The position numbers and the translations under genes were made by a program. The notes below the pieces were generated by a model. The model was not told the origin of the DNA and did not search any database. It saw only the letters and a program-made list of their open reading frames with translations. Of a stretch of 64,000 nucleotides of DNA, positions 53,939-62,188 are shown piece by piece. Numbering within the stretch: the stretch's first letter is position 1; each line of letters starts with the position of its first letter. Source of the stretch: Albidovulum sediminicola (GTDB lineage Bacteria > Pseudomonadota > Alphaproteobacteria > Rhodobacterales > Rhodobacteraceae); the NCBI RefSeq assembly GCF_025751575.1, contig NZ_JAOWLA010000011.1, positions 1-64,000 on the forward strand, given 5' to 3'.

Positions 53939-54589
53939 ATGGAGGTCCTTGTAACCGGCGCGAACCGGGGCATCGGCGCGGCCCTGCGCGCAGCGTTTCA
54001 GGCGCGCGGAGATACGGTTTGGGCGACGCGGCGCGACGCAGGCGACGCCGCGGGCTGGTTCCATCTGGACGTAGCGGACCCGGCGTCGGTGGCGGCGCTT
54101 GCGGCATCCCTTGCTGGGCGGCCGCTCGATCTCTTGGTCTGCAACGCGGGGGTTTACCTCGACAGGGATGACTGGCTGGCCGAAGGCTACCCGGCGGCGG
54201 CCTGGGCCGAAACCTTCGCGGTCAATGTCACGGGCGTATTCCTGACCATCCAGGCGCTGTTGCCCAACCTTCGGGCGGCGCGGGGGAGGATCGCCATCAT
54301 CGGTTCCCGCATGGGCTCGGACGCGCGGGCCCCCGGCGGCAGCTATATCTACCGGGCGAGCAAGGCGGCGGTCCTGAACCTCGGGCGCAACCTGGCAGCC
54401 GATCTGCGGCCGGATGGGATCGCGCTTGGCGTCTACCACCCTGGCTGGGTCACAACCGAGATCGGTGGCCCGGGCGCCCAGATCGCGCCGGATGCCTCGG
54501 CCCGCGATCTGCTGCGCCGTTTCGATGCGCTCTCGCTCACCACCTCGGGTTGCTTCGAGAGCCACGACGGAACGCCGATCCCCTTCTGA
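53939..54589 (+). CDS. short-chain dehydrogenase/reductase
   Basis: A 216-residue SDR. VTGANRGIGAALRAAFQARG (about residues 5-24) is the NAD(P)-binding TGxxxGIG motif, VCNAGVY the NAG motif, and SYIYRASKAAVLNLGRNL contains the catalytic YxxxK (YRASK). Start 53939 is preferred because AGAAGG lies six bases before it; ATG 53933 is also in frame. Its substrate is unknown. No operon partner besides lysC further downstream. Confidence 0.92.
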   Translation: MEVLVTGANRGIGAALRAAFQARGDTVWATRRDAGDAAGWFHLDVADPASVAALAASLAGRPLDLLVCNAGVYLDRDDWLAEGYPAAAWAETFAVNVTGVFLTIQALLPNLRAARGRIAIIGSRMGSDARAPGGSYIYRASKAAVLNLGRNLAADLRPDGIALGVYHPGWVTTEIGGPGAQIAPDASARDLLRRFDALSLTTSGCFESHDGTPIPF

Positions 54590-54719
54590 AACGGCGTGGC
54601 CTGCCTGCCGCAGCGCGGCGCGCCGCTGCGGAACGCCCTTGCCCTTCGCCCGGCGCGCGCCTATGAAACGCGCGGTTTGACTCGGGGCGCATGCGTGCGC
54701 GCAGCTTGGGGGGGCTCGG

Positions 54720-55976
54720 ATGCCGCTTCTCGTGATGAAATTCGGCGGCACCTCGGTGGCCGATCTCGACCGCATCGCCAACGCAGCCCAGAAGGTCAAA
54801 CGCGAGGTGGAGCGTGGCTATGACGTGATCGTCATCGTCTCGGCCATGTCGGGCAAGACCAATGAGCTTGTCGGCTGGGTCGAGCAGACCTCCCACCTCT
54901 ATGACGCGCGCGAATACGACGCCGTCGTCGCGAGCGGCGAAAACGTGACCGCCGGGCTGATGGCGCTGCGCCTGCAGGAGATGGGCGTGCCCGCGCGGTC
55001 CTGGCAGGGCTGGCAGGTGCCGATCAATACGACCTCTGCCCACTCCTCGGCCCGCTTCGTCTCGATCCCGCGCGACAACATCGACGCGAAATTCGCCGAG
55101 GGGTTCAAGGTCGCGGTGGTGGCTGGGTTCCAGGGCGTCTCGGACGAAGGCCGGATCACAACGCTGGGGCGTGGCGGGTCGGACACCACCGCTGTGGCCT
55201 TCGCCGCCGCTTTCGGCGCGGCGCGCTGCGATATCTATACCGACGTGGACGGCGTCTACACGACCGACCCGCGGATCTGCGGCAAGGCCCGCAAGCTGGA
55301 GCGCATCGCCTTCGAGGAGATGCTGGAGCTGGCCTCGCTGGGCGCCAAGGTGCTGCAAACCCGCTCGGTCGAGCTGGCCATGCGTTACAAGGTGAAGCTG
55401 CGGGTGCTCTCCAGCTTCGAGGAAACAGACGAAAGCTCCGGGACCCTGGTCTGCGACGAGGAGGATATCATGGAATCCAAGGCCGTTTCTGGCGTCGCCT
55501 ACAGCCGCGACGAAGCCAAGATCACGCTCGTCACGGTCGAGGACCGGCCGGGCATCGCCGCCGCGATCTTCGGCCCCTTGGCCGACGCGGGCGTGAACGT
55601 GGACATGATCGTCCAGAACATTTCCGAGAAGAACTACGAAGGCCACACCATGGCCGTCACCGACATGACCTTCTCCTGCCCGACGAACCAGGTGGCGCGG
55701 GCAAAGAAGGCGCTGGAGGACGCCCGCACCGCTGGCGTGATCAACTACGACGACCTCGTCGTGGATACCGAAGTCGCGAAGGTCTCGGTCGTCGGCATCG
55801 GCATGCGCTCGCAGTCCGGCGTGGCCGCCAAGATGTTCGCGGCACTCGCCGCCGAGAACGTGAACATCAAAGTCATCGCAACTTCTGAGATCAAGGTCTC
55901 GGTGCTGATCGACCGCAAGTACATGGAGCTTGCCGTGCAGGCCCTGCACGACGCGTTCCAGCTCGACCAGGCCTGA
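54720..55976 (+). CDS. lysC: aspartate kinase
   Basis: A 418-residue enzyme that phosphorylates L-aspartate as the first step to lysine, threonine and methionine. MKFGGTSVADLDRI near the start, YDVIVIVSAMSGKTNELV and GRGGSDTTAVAFAAA (about 148-160) form the kinase core. Two ACT-type regulatory segments follow (about 265-340 and 345-415; for example RPGIAAAIFGPLADAGVNVDMIV), consistent with feedback control. The gene ends before a strong terminator-like hairpin. Start ATG 54720 lacks a strong ribosome site, but the family start is conserved (MPLLVMKFGGTS). Confidence 0.96.
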   Translation: MPLLVMKFGGTSVADLDRIANAAQKVKREVERGYDVIVIVSAMSGKTNELVGWVEQTSHLYDAREYDAVVASGENVTAGLMALRLQEMGVPARSWQGWQVPINTTSAHSSARFVSIPRDNIDAKFAEGFKVAVVAGFQGVSDEGRITTLGRGGSDTTAVAFAAAFGAARCDIYTDVDGVYTTDPRICGKARKLERIAFEEMLELASLGAKVLQTRSVELAMRYKVKLRVLSSFEETDESSGTLVCDEEDIMESKAVSGVAYSRDEAKITLVTVEDRPGIAAAIFGPLADAGVNVDMIVQNISEKNYEGHTMAVTDMTFSCPTNQVARAKKALEDARTAGVINYDDLVVDTEVAKVSVVGIGMRSQSGVAAKMFAALAAENVNIKVIATSEIKVSVLIDRKYMELAVQALHDAFQLDQA

Positions 55977-55995
55977 ACGGCCACCGTCCAAGCAA

Positions 55996-56042
55996 AAGAA
56001 AGCCCGCCCGGCAACCCCGGGCGCATTCCGGAATCTGGGACA
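55996..56042 (-). repeat. left arm of a 47-bp inverted repeat bounding the 56-57.7 kb island
   Basis: Read on the reverse strand, this arm (starting TGTCCCAGATTCCGG and ending CGGGCTTTCTT) matches the arm at 57698-57744 at 36 of 47 positions with no gaps. The first 21 and last 11 bases are best conserved. The TGT-ACA style ends resemble terminal repeats of IS481-like elements, but both TGT ends face the island, so these could be leftovers of two deleted flanking elements. Confidence 0.65.
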
Positions 56043-56050
56043 CAAAAGCA

Positions 56051-56092
56051 ACGCCAACCGGGAAATCTCCCGGTAGGCGTATGATTTTTATG
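56051..56092 (+). terminator. strong rho-independent terminator downstream of lysC
   Basis: The arms ACGCC-A-ACCGGGA and TCCCGGT-A-GGCGT pair across the loop AATC with a single A/A mismatch (56051-56080). They are followed by ATGATTTTTATGG, which has a short T-run. This is the best terminator-like structure in the window. It lies between the lysC stop and the next ORF, just inside the left repeat arm. Confidence 0.75.
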
Positions 56093-56638
56093 GTGATTTC
56101 GAACTGTCTGCCGATGGCGCGCGCGGGCGGCAAAGGCGCGCGCAATGGACCCGCCTACATCGACGGGGCGGTGTTCAACCCGGCAGTTCTTATCGCCCTC
56201 ATCAACATCTACCGCTTCTACTACAACTGGTTCGAGCCTAGGCAATACGTCGAACCCGGGGCGGCAGGTGATAGCACCGTCGAGGTGGAACAGGGCTTGT
56301 TAGCGATCAAGGTTCCCTGGTCGGACGAGACGATCCAAATCCCAAAGCGGCGTGCTGTCGCTCCCGTCCTTCGGGCACCAGCAATGAGGCGCGGCGTGGA
56401 CCCGGTCCGGGACCCGAACAAGGTCGTCCTGGTTCAGCTCAACCACTCACAAAACAGCGGGCATTGCCGCCTGACTGCTGGTGAATGCCAGCCTTCCCGG
56501 CGCGCAGGAATGGAGAGACGGCAAGAAGCGATTTGCCGCTCGGCGTCGTCCCGAAGCGCCGCAAGTAGTAGTACCCCCATGACGATTTCGCTTCCGAGGC
56601 CCACCGCCTATCCTGGTTTTCTGCGGAGTACCCCTTGA
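56081..56638 (+). CDS. ORF fragment of unclear, possibly mobile-element, origin
   Basis: A 185-codon frame whose first about 120 residues look like a real protein (GPAYIDGAVFNPAVLIALIN, YRFYYNWFEPRQYVEPG, IQIPKRRAVAPVLRAPAMRRG). I associate YRFYYNWFE-type sequence with small proteins of IS-rich alphaproteobacterial regions, but cannot name the family. The last about 65 residues are antisense to the alginate-lyase-like gene and look non-coding. The start at 56081 lies in the T-run of the lysC terminator, so it may not be expressed; ATG 56090 is an alternative. Probably a truncated gene. Confidence 0.35.
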   Translation: MIFMVISNCLPMARAGGKGARNGPAYIDGAVFNPAVLIALINIYRFYYNWFEPRQYVEPGAAGDSTVEVEQGLLAIKVPWSDETIQIPKRRAVAPVLRAPAMRRGVDPVRDPNKVVLVQLNHSQNSGHCRLTAGECQPSRRAGMERRQEAICRSASSRSAASSSTPMTISLPRPTAYPGFLRSTP

Positions 56639-57503
56639 ATGAACCCGTTCCTTTGGCTGTGGAACGAGCATAAGCTGCAATCAGGCTTGGGTCGGATTGC
56701 GCGGCGGCCAGAAAACCAACCGCCGTGTGCAGCGATTTTTCGCCGGAGCTATAGGAATAGAGATCTATGTCGGCATCAGTGGCGAGCTCTGCGATCGCAA
56801 CGAGGTTGGCGAGTGCAAGATTGGTATAGTGAAGCGAGCTGCCTCCGCGCGCGGTGTCGCCGGGAAGGGAACCGTCCTTCCGCATGCTTCTAACAGCAGT
56901 CTTGTAGATACGAACGCCTTTCGATAGATGAGCCTGCTTGCCAGTGACCACGCCATATGCGGCGCTGAGGGCGCCAAACTGGTATTTCTTGTTGTCTGTC
57001 TTCCACTTCGCAATCTGCGGTGTGCGACCAAGCCGATCCACGATGGAGCCGGCCCAATCCTCGAAACGTTGACGCTCCGCGGGCGAAAATGCATCGCGGT
57101 TCTGACCGTAGGCGATCAGGGCCGGGAACAAGGTTTCCATCGTATGGTAGATCGTGCTTGGTGGGCGATCGTAACCTTGCGACCAATTCGAAGGCCAGGA
57201 CATCGCGTTCTCCATCGCAGCAGCCATCAATTGATCGTGGAGCTGACGGCGCGTCTGGGAAGAACGTCGGGCATTCGAGCCGAGACGCATGATGTGATCG
57301 GCCCAAGCCTTCATCGCCGAAGTGACTGGGTCTGGCGTGTTGGCGGTATAAGCGTCAGGAACGTTCACGACGGTGGGTAGCGCCGCTGACCTTCCCGTGC
57401 TGATTGCGCAGGTCTTACCGGACCCGCCGGATAGAAGGGGAGAAGCCTGAGCTGGCATCGCGGAGGCCAACAAGGAAAAGACAATCGCATTGAATAACCG
57501 CAT
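56439..57503 (-). CDS. secreted alginate-lyase-like protein (lower-GC island)
   Basis: A 354-residue protein with a Sec signal (MRLFNAIVFSLLASAMPAQA). It is helix-rich, with SIVDRLGRTPQIAKWKTDNKKYQFGALSAAY (central) and DGSLPGDTARGGSSLHYTNLALANLVAIAE, resembling the (alpha/alpha) toroid of alginate lyase-type (PL5-like) proteins; the RGGSSLHYTN region corresponds to the catalytic His/Tyr neighbourhood. The start at 57503 has AGGAG before it. The gene has visibly lower GC and different codon use than all neighbours, suggesting horizontal acquisition. A role in degrading or trimming an exopolysaccharide is likely. Confidence 0.7.
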   Translation of the reverse strand: MRLFNAIVFSLLASAMPAQASPLLSGGSGKTCAISTGRSAALPTVVNVPDAYTANTPDPVTSAMKAWADHIMRLGSNARRSSQTRRQLHDQLMAAAMENAMSWPSNWSQGYDRPPSTIYHTMETLFPALIAYGQNRDAFSPAERQRFEDWAGSIVDRLGRTPQIAKWKTDNKKYQFGALSAAYGVVTGKQAHLSKGVRIYKTAVRSMRKDGSLPGDTARGGSSLHYTNLALANLVAIAELATDADIDLYSYSSGEKSLHTAVGFLAAAQSDPSLIAAYARSTAKGTGSFKGYSAENQDRRWASEAKSSWGYYYLRRFGTTPSGKSLLAVSPFLRAGKAGIHQQSGGNARCFVSG

Positions 57504-57660
57504 CGGGTTTCTCCTGCCCAAACAAGAGATGCGTTGTCATGATGCCCCGGGGGCGCAGAACCTGTCAAACTCGCGATAACAGATCGGTATGTACTTCCGA
57601 CGCAATCTGGCCAACTTCCCGAAGAAGATCCAACAATCCAGAACTCGACGGAACATGTGG

Positions 57661-57694
57661 ATTAGGGCTGGCGAGAGTTTTCGTCAGCCCTAAT
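57661..57694. repeat. 10-bp perfect inverted repeat (hairpin) at island right edge
   Basis: ATTAGGGCTG and CAGCCCTAAT pair perfectly around GCGAGAGTTTTCGT, which can extend the stem. It lies three bases inside the right 47-bp repeat arm, as the lysC-side hairpin lies inside the left arm. It could be a terminator for the leftward gene ending at 57787 or part of the element's end. Confidence 0.5.
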
Positions 57695-57697
57695 CCA

Positions 57698-57744
57698 TGT
57701 CCCAAATTCCGGAGTGCGTCAGGAAACCCAGAGCGGGCTTTCTT
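57698..57744 (+). repeat. right arm of the 47-bp inverted repeat bounding the island
   Basis: This arm opens TGTCCCAAATTCCGG and closes CGGGCTTTCTT. It is 36/47 identical, gap-free, to the reverse complement of 55996-56042. The segment between the arms holds one lower-GC gene and an ORF fragment. Which mobile element the arms belong to is not known; the other end of the island DNA is immediately beside lysC and the dehydrogenase gene. Confidence 0.65.
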
Positions 57745-57786
57745 ATTTGCCCTTCCGCGAAGCCCCGGTCGCGGCGCCCGCCGCTC

Positions 57787-58587
57787 CTAGTGAAGCGCGC
57801 GGCTGCGGAGGTTGCGGAACGCGTCCCTGATGGCCGCAGGCGGCGTCAGATGGGCGTCGGACAGCGCGGCGTCAAGCGCCCCCTCCACGTCGCGCACAAG
57901 GGCCATCACCGTTTCATCCGAGGCTGGCGCGTCGATCGCGAATTCGGCTGCGTCGAATTCAGCCGCAACCATACTGCGGGCGGGCGTCGCTTCCAGCATG
58001 TCCAGGAGCTTTGGCTCGTCGAGCCCCTGCGCCTCCGCCCAGTCGAGCGCAAGCCGCGTCATCGCCGAGGAGGACGCCGAGAGGAAATCGCGCAGCACCT
58101 TGGCGGAGGTTCCCGCCCCCAGGCCACCCATCCGGCCGACCGTCGTCCCCAGCGCGTGCAGGATCGGCGTGATCGCCTCCACCGCCTCGACGGTTCCGCC
58201 GACGAGGAAGGTCATGCGGCCCTCCGCCGCCTGCCGGGCGCTGCCCACCGCAGGCGCATCGACAAGCGCGATGCGCTTGGCAACGCGGTGCCGCAAGGCG
58301 CGCACATAGCGCGGCGTCAATGTTCCGCAGATGATGATGGTTTCAAGGCTTGGCGCGCGGGTTGCCAGCGCGCTCGCCTCAAAGAGCAGGTCCTCCGTCT
58401 CCGCGATATCGGCGGCCATGACGATCAGCGTGCCGAGGCCATGAAGGAACTCGGTCTCTGCGCTACCGGGGTCCTCGGCCGCGCTGGACGGCAGGAAGCC
58501 GCGCGCGTCGAACCCCGCCTCGCGCAGGCGGCGCAGCGCGGGAACCGACAGACGGCTGAAGCCCGCAATTCCAAGGAAGCCTGTCAA
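57787..58587 (-). CDS. 3-hydroxyisobutyrate-dehydrogenase-like (beta-hydroxyacid dehydrogenase) protein
   Basis: A 266-residue protein. The middle stretch LVDAPAVGSARQAAEGRMTFLVGG (about 120) is the typical substrate-binding motif (DAPVSGG-A--G-LT) of 3-hydroxyisobutyrate and related dehydrogenases. GLGAGTSAKVLRDFLSASSSAM holds the catalytic-Lys helix (K in SAKVLRD). The NAD-binding loop at the start reads GFLGIAGFS, weaker than GxGxxG. The 3' side lies at the island boundary. It overlaps the AAA ATPase gene by 4 bases. Confidence 0.8.
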   Translation of the reverse strand: MTGFLGIAGFSRLSVPALRRLREAGFDARGFLPSSAAEDPGSAETEFLHGLGTLIVMAADIAETEDLLFEASALATRAPSLETIIICGTLTPRYVRALRHRVAKRIALVDAPAVGSARQAAEGRMTFLVGGTVEAVEAITPILHALGTTVGRMGGLGAGTSAKVLRDFLSASSSAMTRLALDWAEAQGLDEPKLLDMLEATPARSMVAAEFDAAEFAIDAPASDETVMALVRDVEGALDAALSDAHLTPPAAIRDAFRNLRSRALH

Positions 58588-59900
58588 TGTACGATCCTTT
58601 CGTCACGAACGAACATGTTGGCCCAGGCGCGGTCGATCAGTTCCGGGGACATCTGGTAGGGGATGCCCTCGAAGTTGCAGATCGCGATGATCTGGTCGAT
58701 CAGGAAGACCGGCTGGTAGTTGGCGTAGATGTTGTCGATCTTGGGGTATTTGTCCTTCAGCAGGTGGATCAGAGAGGCCTCGTCCAGCGGCACCTTCTTC
58801 TTCTTCGCCACCATCGCGAAGATCTTGAGGTACATTTCCTGGTCCGGCCCATCGATCTTGATCTTGAAGAAGATCCGGCGCAGCGCCGCCTTGTCGAAGA
58901 TCTCGTTCGGATGGAAGTTGGTCGAGAAAACCACCAGCGTGTCGAAGGGAACCTCGAACTTTTCGCCGGACTGGAGCGCGAGGATATCGCGGTGTTCTTC
59001 CAGCGGCACGATCCAGCGGTTGACGATCTTCTGCGGCGGTTCCTGCTGACGTCCAAGGTCGTCGATGATGAAGACGCCGCCGGTGGCCTTCATCTGCAAC
59101 GACGCGGTGTAGGTCCGCGCCGTCGGGTTGTAGGTCAGGTCCAGCATGTCGAGCGACAGTTCGCCGCCCGTGATCACCGTCGGGCGGTCGCAAAGGACGT
59201 AGCGGCTGTCAAAACGGTTCGTGGTCCGGCGCAGCGCCGTGGGGTCGTCCTGCTGCTCTTCAGCGGCGGAATGGACGATCGGGTCGTAGACCGTGATCAC
59301 CTGGCCCGCGTATTCGACGGCGCGTGGCACATAGATCTTGTCGCCCAGGGCATCGCGGATACCGTTGGCGATCGAGGATTTGCCGTTGCCCGGCGGGCCG
59401 TACATCAGGATGGAGCGGCCGGCGCTGACAGCGGGGCCGAGGTGGTCGAGAAGCTCGTTCGGAAGGATCAGGTGACCCATCGCGCCGATCAGTTGCTGGC
59501 GCGTCATCTGGATGTTGCGGATCGACTGCTTCTTGATCTGCTCCCGGTAAAGGTCCAGCGGGACGGGCATGGCGCCATAGTATTCCGACTGCGCCAAGGC
59601 ATCGAGCGCGCGCGCCTTCCCCGCATCGGTCAGCTGGAATCCCATCTCGTTGCCGGAGTTGGCGTGAAGCGTGCCCGTCGCCTCCAGAAGCCTCTGGCCA
59701 CGGGCGAGGTCGATCAGTTCCTGGACGATCGGCACCGGGATGCACATCGCCCGCGCCAGTTCACTCGCCCGGTCAAGGTTCATGCGGAACATCGTCTTGA
59801 GGAAGATGTCGCGCATCATCACCGTGTTGAGACCCACTTCCGCCATCGAGCGCGGAGAGGCCGGTGCAACCACGTTGGACACCAGCATGTTCATCGGCAA
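58584..59900 (-). CDS. AAA-type ATPase (MoxR/ClpX-like) of unknown partner
   Basis: A 438-residue ATPase with a helical N-terminal domain (about 1-135, containing LARGQRLLEATGTLHANSGNEMGFQL). Walker A GPPGNGKSS lies near residue 167 and Walker B-like GGVFIIDDLGRQ near 275; sensor/arginine region FSTNFHPNEIFDKAALRRIFFKI. This full-length pattern is seen in ATPases beside Tad or similar loci in Rhodobacteraceae, whose function is not defined. Start MPMNMLVSN; ATG 59894 is an alternative. It lies upstream of the Tad genes with the polytopic protein between. Confidence 0.85.
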   Translation of the reverse strand: MPMNMLVSNVVAPASPRSMAEVGLNTVMMRDIFLKTMFRMNLDRASELARAMCIPVPIVQELIDLARGQRLLEATGTLHANSGNEMGFQLTDAGKARALDALAQSEYYGAMPVPLDLYREQIKKQSIRNIQMTRQQLIGAMGHLILPNELLDHLGPAVSAGRSILMYGPPGNGKSSIANGIRDALGDKIYVPRAVEYAGQVITVYDPIVHSAAEEQQDDPTALRRTTNRFDSRYVLCDRPTVITGGELSLDMLDLTYNPTARTYTASLQMKATGGVFIIDDLGRQQEPPQKIVNRWIVPLEEHRDILALQSGEKFEVPFDTLVVFSTNFHPNEIFDKAALRRIFFKIKIDGPDQEMYLKIFAMVAKKKKVPLDEASLIHLLKDKYPKIDNIYANYQPVFLIDQIIAICNFEGIPYQMSPELIDRAWANMFVRDERIVH

Positions 59901-60041
59901 TTCCCCCTACCGACTATTCCGAAGCGGACAATCCCGCGGGATTGGCCAGATTATTCAGCCGGAATCCCGATCAGGATTCCCTTGCGCATCCTGCGAAGCT
60001 AATGTGGCTAAAAAATGGAAATCGAGGCGGGATTCAGGGAC

Positions 60042-61709
60042 ATGAACAAAGCGCAATTGTGGCGGCTTTCGGGATTTTCGGCTCTTTTTGTGGGTATTGT
60101 CGCCGCCCTCACCCTCGCGAAAGGGGGTGTTTACCTCGGTATGCACGAGGGGGACGCCATTCACCTGGCGGACATCGTTCTGCGCACGGCAAGGGGCGAA
60201 TGGCCGCATATCGATTTCATGACGCCGCTGGGTGTGCTCTCCATCGCGCCGATCGCGGCCTTTATCCCGCTTGGCTTCGGCGTCGGGCACGCGATCTTGC
60301 TGGCGCAGATCCTGGTCGCGGTTCTTGTCGCCCCCTTTGCCATCCGCGCCGCCGCGACACGGCTGCGGGGAGGGCTTGTCTATGCCTTCGTGGGCTACGT
60401 CCTGATCCTCTGCCTGGCGCTCGTGCATGGCGGGGACACCTCCACCGCGTCGATCTCGATGCACTACAACCGCTGGGCCTGGGCGGTCAGCTACGTCATT
60501 CTGCTGCAAGTCCTGATCGCACCCCGTGACCCGCTCCACCAAGGGGTCGAGGGCCTGTCGCTGGGCCTGGGCCTCGCGGCGCTCGCCCTGATCAAGGTCA
60601 CCTATTTCGTGGCCTTCGCGCCGGTGATCGCCGTCGCGTTGATCGCACGGCGCTGGTGGCGCGCGATGCTGGTCGCCATCGTCACCGGGCTTGCGGTCGC
60701 GCTGATCCTGACACTTCTGGCGGGGCCAGCGTTCTGGCTGGCCTACCTGTCGGACCTGATCACCGTCGCCACCTCGTCGGTCCGAGAGGAGCCGGGCGAC
60801 AAGTTCACCGAGGTTCTCGGCGGAACCGGCTATCTGGCGGTCAACATGGCGCTGGTCGGGGTGGTGATCCTGGTGCGCAAGGCTGGCCACATGACCGAGG
60901 GGATGCTGCTTTTGCTGCTCTATGTCCCCTTCGCCTATGTCGTCTACCAGAACTACGGAAACGATCCGCAATGGATCGTCCTGACGTTGATCTGCCTCTT
61001 CACGCTCTGGCCGCAGGGCGGAGACCAAAGGTTTTTCGGCCTCAAGCTCGCGCAATGGGCGCTTGTCGTCGCCGGCGTGCTCGGCGGGTCGGGCTATGCC
61101 TCGGTCCACAACCTCGTGATGAGCCCCGTTCGCCACCTGACCCTGCCCGCCAAGGGCATGCGCCCGCTGCTGGGACTTGAATCGCAGCACGACCTTCTCG
61201 CCAACCGCAACCGCATGGTGGCGCTGCGGGCAAACGTCCCCATCGACGGCCCGGAGTGGGAGGTCGCGTCCCTGGCCGCCGATGCGGAGGAGGCCAAGAG
61301 CGAGGCGGAAAAAAAGACCATCCTGCCCGGCGGGGAGGTTCTTGCGGACTGTTCGCTCCAGGGCGGGTTCACGACCTGGCTCGCCGCGGCGGCAAGCGAC
61401 CTGGAGCGCAACGGCTATGCCGGCAAGGCCGTGGTTGCGGCCGACCTTTACGGCGCCTTCTGGCTTTACGGCGATCTTGCGCCGGTTCGCGGCGCGGCAC
61501 CCTGGTACTACGGAAAGGTCTCAGGACTGGCCCAGGCCGACTACCTTCTGGTGCCGCTCTGCCCCGTTTCCGGAACGGCCCGTCACGCCTTCCTCGATGA
61601 CATGGAGAAGCAGGGGTGGACGGCGACGGAAGTTCTCCGCACGCCGCTTTACATCCTCATGGAGACCACGGCGATGGTCAACGCGGGGAACGCCAAGGAC
61701 GCCAAGTAG
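60042..61709 (+). CDS. large polytopic membrane protein (GT-C-like, function unknown)
   Basis: A 555-residue protein with about ten membrane helices in the first two-thirds and a soluble C-terminal part (from about residue 390). The early loop LGMHEGDAIHLADIVLRTARGEWPHIDFMTPLG has the Asp-rich first loop typical of GT-C-type glycosyltransferases, which use a lipid-linked sugar. No named family is recognised. AGGGA is four bases before ATG 60042; ATG 60015 is possible. Its 3' end overlaps that of the convergent prepilin peptidase by 61 bases. Confidence 0.7.
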   Translation: MNKAQLWRLSGFSALFVGIVAALTLAKGGVYLGMHEGDAIHLADIVLRTARGEWPHIDFMTPLGVLSIAPIAAFIPLGFGVGHAILLAQILVAVLVAPFAIRAAATRLRGGLVYAFVGYVLILCLALVHGGDTSTASISMHYNRWAWAVSYVILLQVLIAPRDPLHQGVEGLSLGLGLAALALIKVTYFVAFAPVIAVALIARRWWRAMLVAIVTGLAVALILTLLAGPAFWLAYLSDLITVATSSVREEPGDKFTEVLGGTGYLAVNMALVGVVILVRKAGHMTEGMLLLLLYVPFAYVVYQNYGNDPQWIVLTLICLFTLWPQGGDQRFFGLKLAQWALVVAGVLGGSGYASVHNLVMSPVRHLTLPAKGMRPLLGLESQHDLLANRNRMVALRANVPIDGPEWEVASLAADAEEAKSEAEKKTILPGGEVLADCSLQGGFTTWLAAAASDLERNGYAGKAVVAADLYGAFWLYGDLAPVRGAAPWYYGKVSGLAQADYLLVPLCPVSGTARHAFLDDMEKQGWTATEVLRTPLYILMETTAMVNAGNAKDAK

Positions 61710-62176
61710 ATCATCAGCACGGCGGCCAGCGCGACACCCATCGGGAACTCCTTGCGCGACCAGGAGGCCCAGTCGGGCGCAAGCGCGCGGACTGCGCGGA
61801 TTCGGCGCACCAGCCGGTGCGCGACGAAGGCCGCCAGAAGGCAGGCCGCGAGCAGAAAGAGCGCGACCGAACTGTGCGCCGGCGCAAAGAACGGCGCGGC
61901 GGCGGCGGCAAACTTCACATCACCCTCGCCGACGCGGGCCACGACATGCAGGACGACCCCCACGGCCAGGACCACCGCGAGGTTGACCCAACGCCAGAGC
62001 CAGACATCGATCGGCAGCACGATGAAGCCCGCGACCGCAAAGACCAGCACCGTCGCCGCCACCGCGCGGTTCGGAATGCGCATCGTGCGCAGGTCCGACA
62101 GCATGACCCAAAGCGCGATGGGCAGCATCAGCACGAAAAAGACGAGGTGCACTTGCTGTGAGTTCAGTTCAAGCAT
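61649..62176 (-). CDS. tadV: A24-family prepilin peptidase (TadV/CpaA)
   Basis: A 175-residue membrane aspartic protease that cleaves the leader of Flp pilin. Six helices; catalytic Asp are in LSDLRTMRIPN (about residue 28) and GEGDVKF (about 83, the GxGD motif). It forms the end of a row of Tad genes on the reverse strand with two TPR lipoproteins and TadC upstream. Its 3' end overlaps that of the membrane protein on the opposite strand by 61 bases (61649-61709). Confidence 0.93.
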   Translation of the reverse strand: MLELNSQQVHLVFFVLMLPIALWVMLSDLRTMRIPNRAVAATVLVFAVAGFIVLPIDVWLWRWVNLAVVLAVGVVLHVVARVGEGDVKFAAAAAPFFAPAHSSVALFLLAACLLAAFVAHRLVRRIRAVRALAPDWASWSRKEFPMGVALAAVLMIYLASLAFPALTIAVVSMRM

Positions 62177-62188
62177 TTCCGCCCCTCG

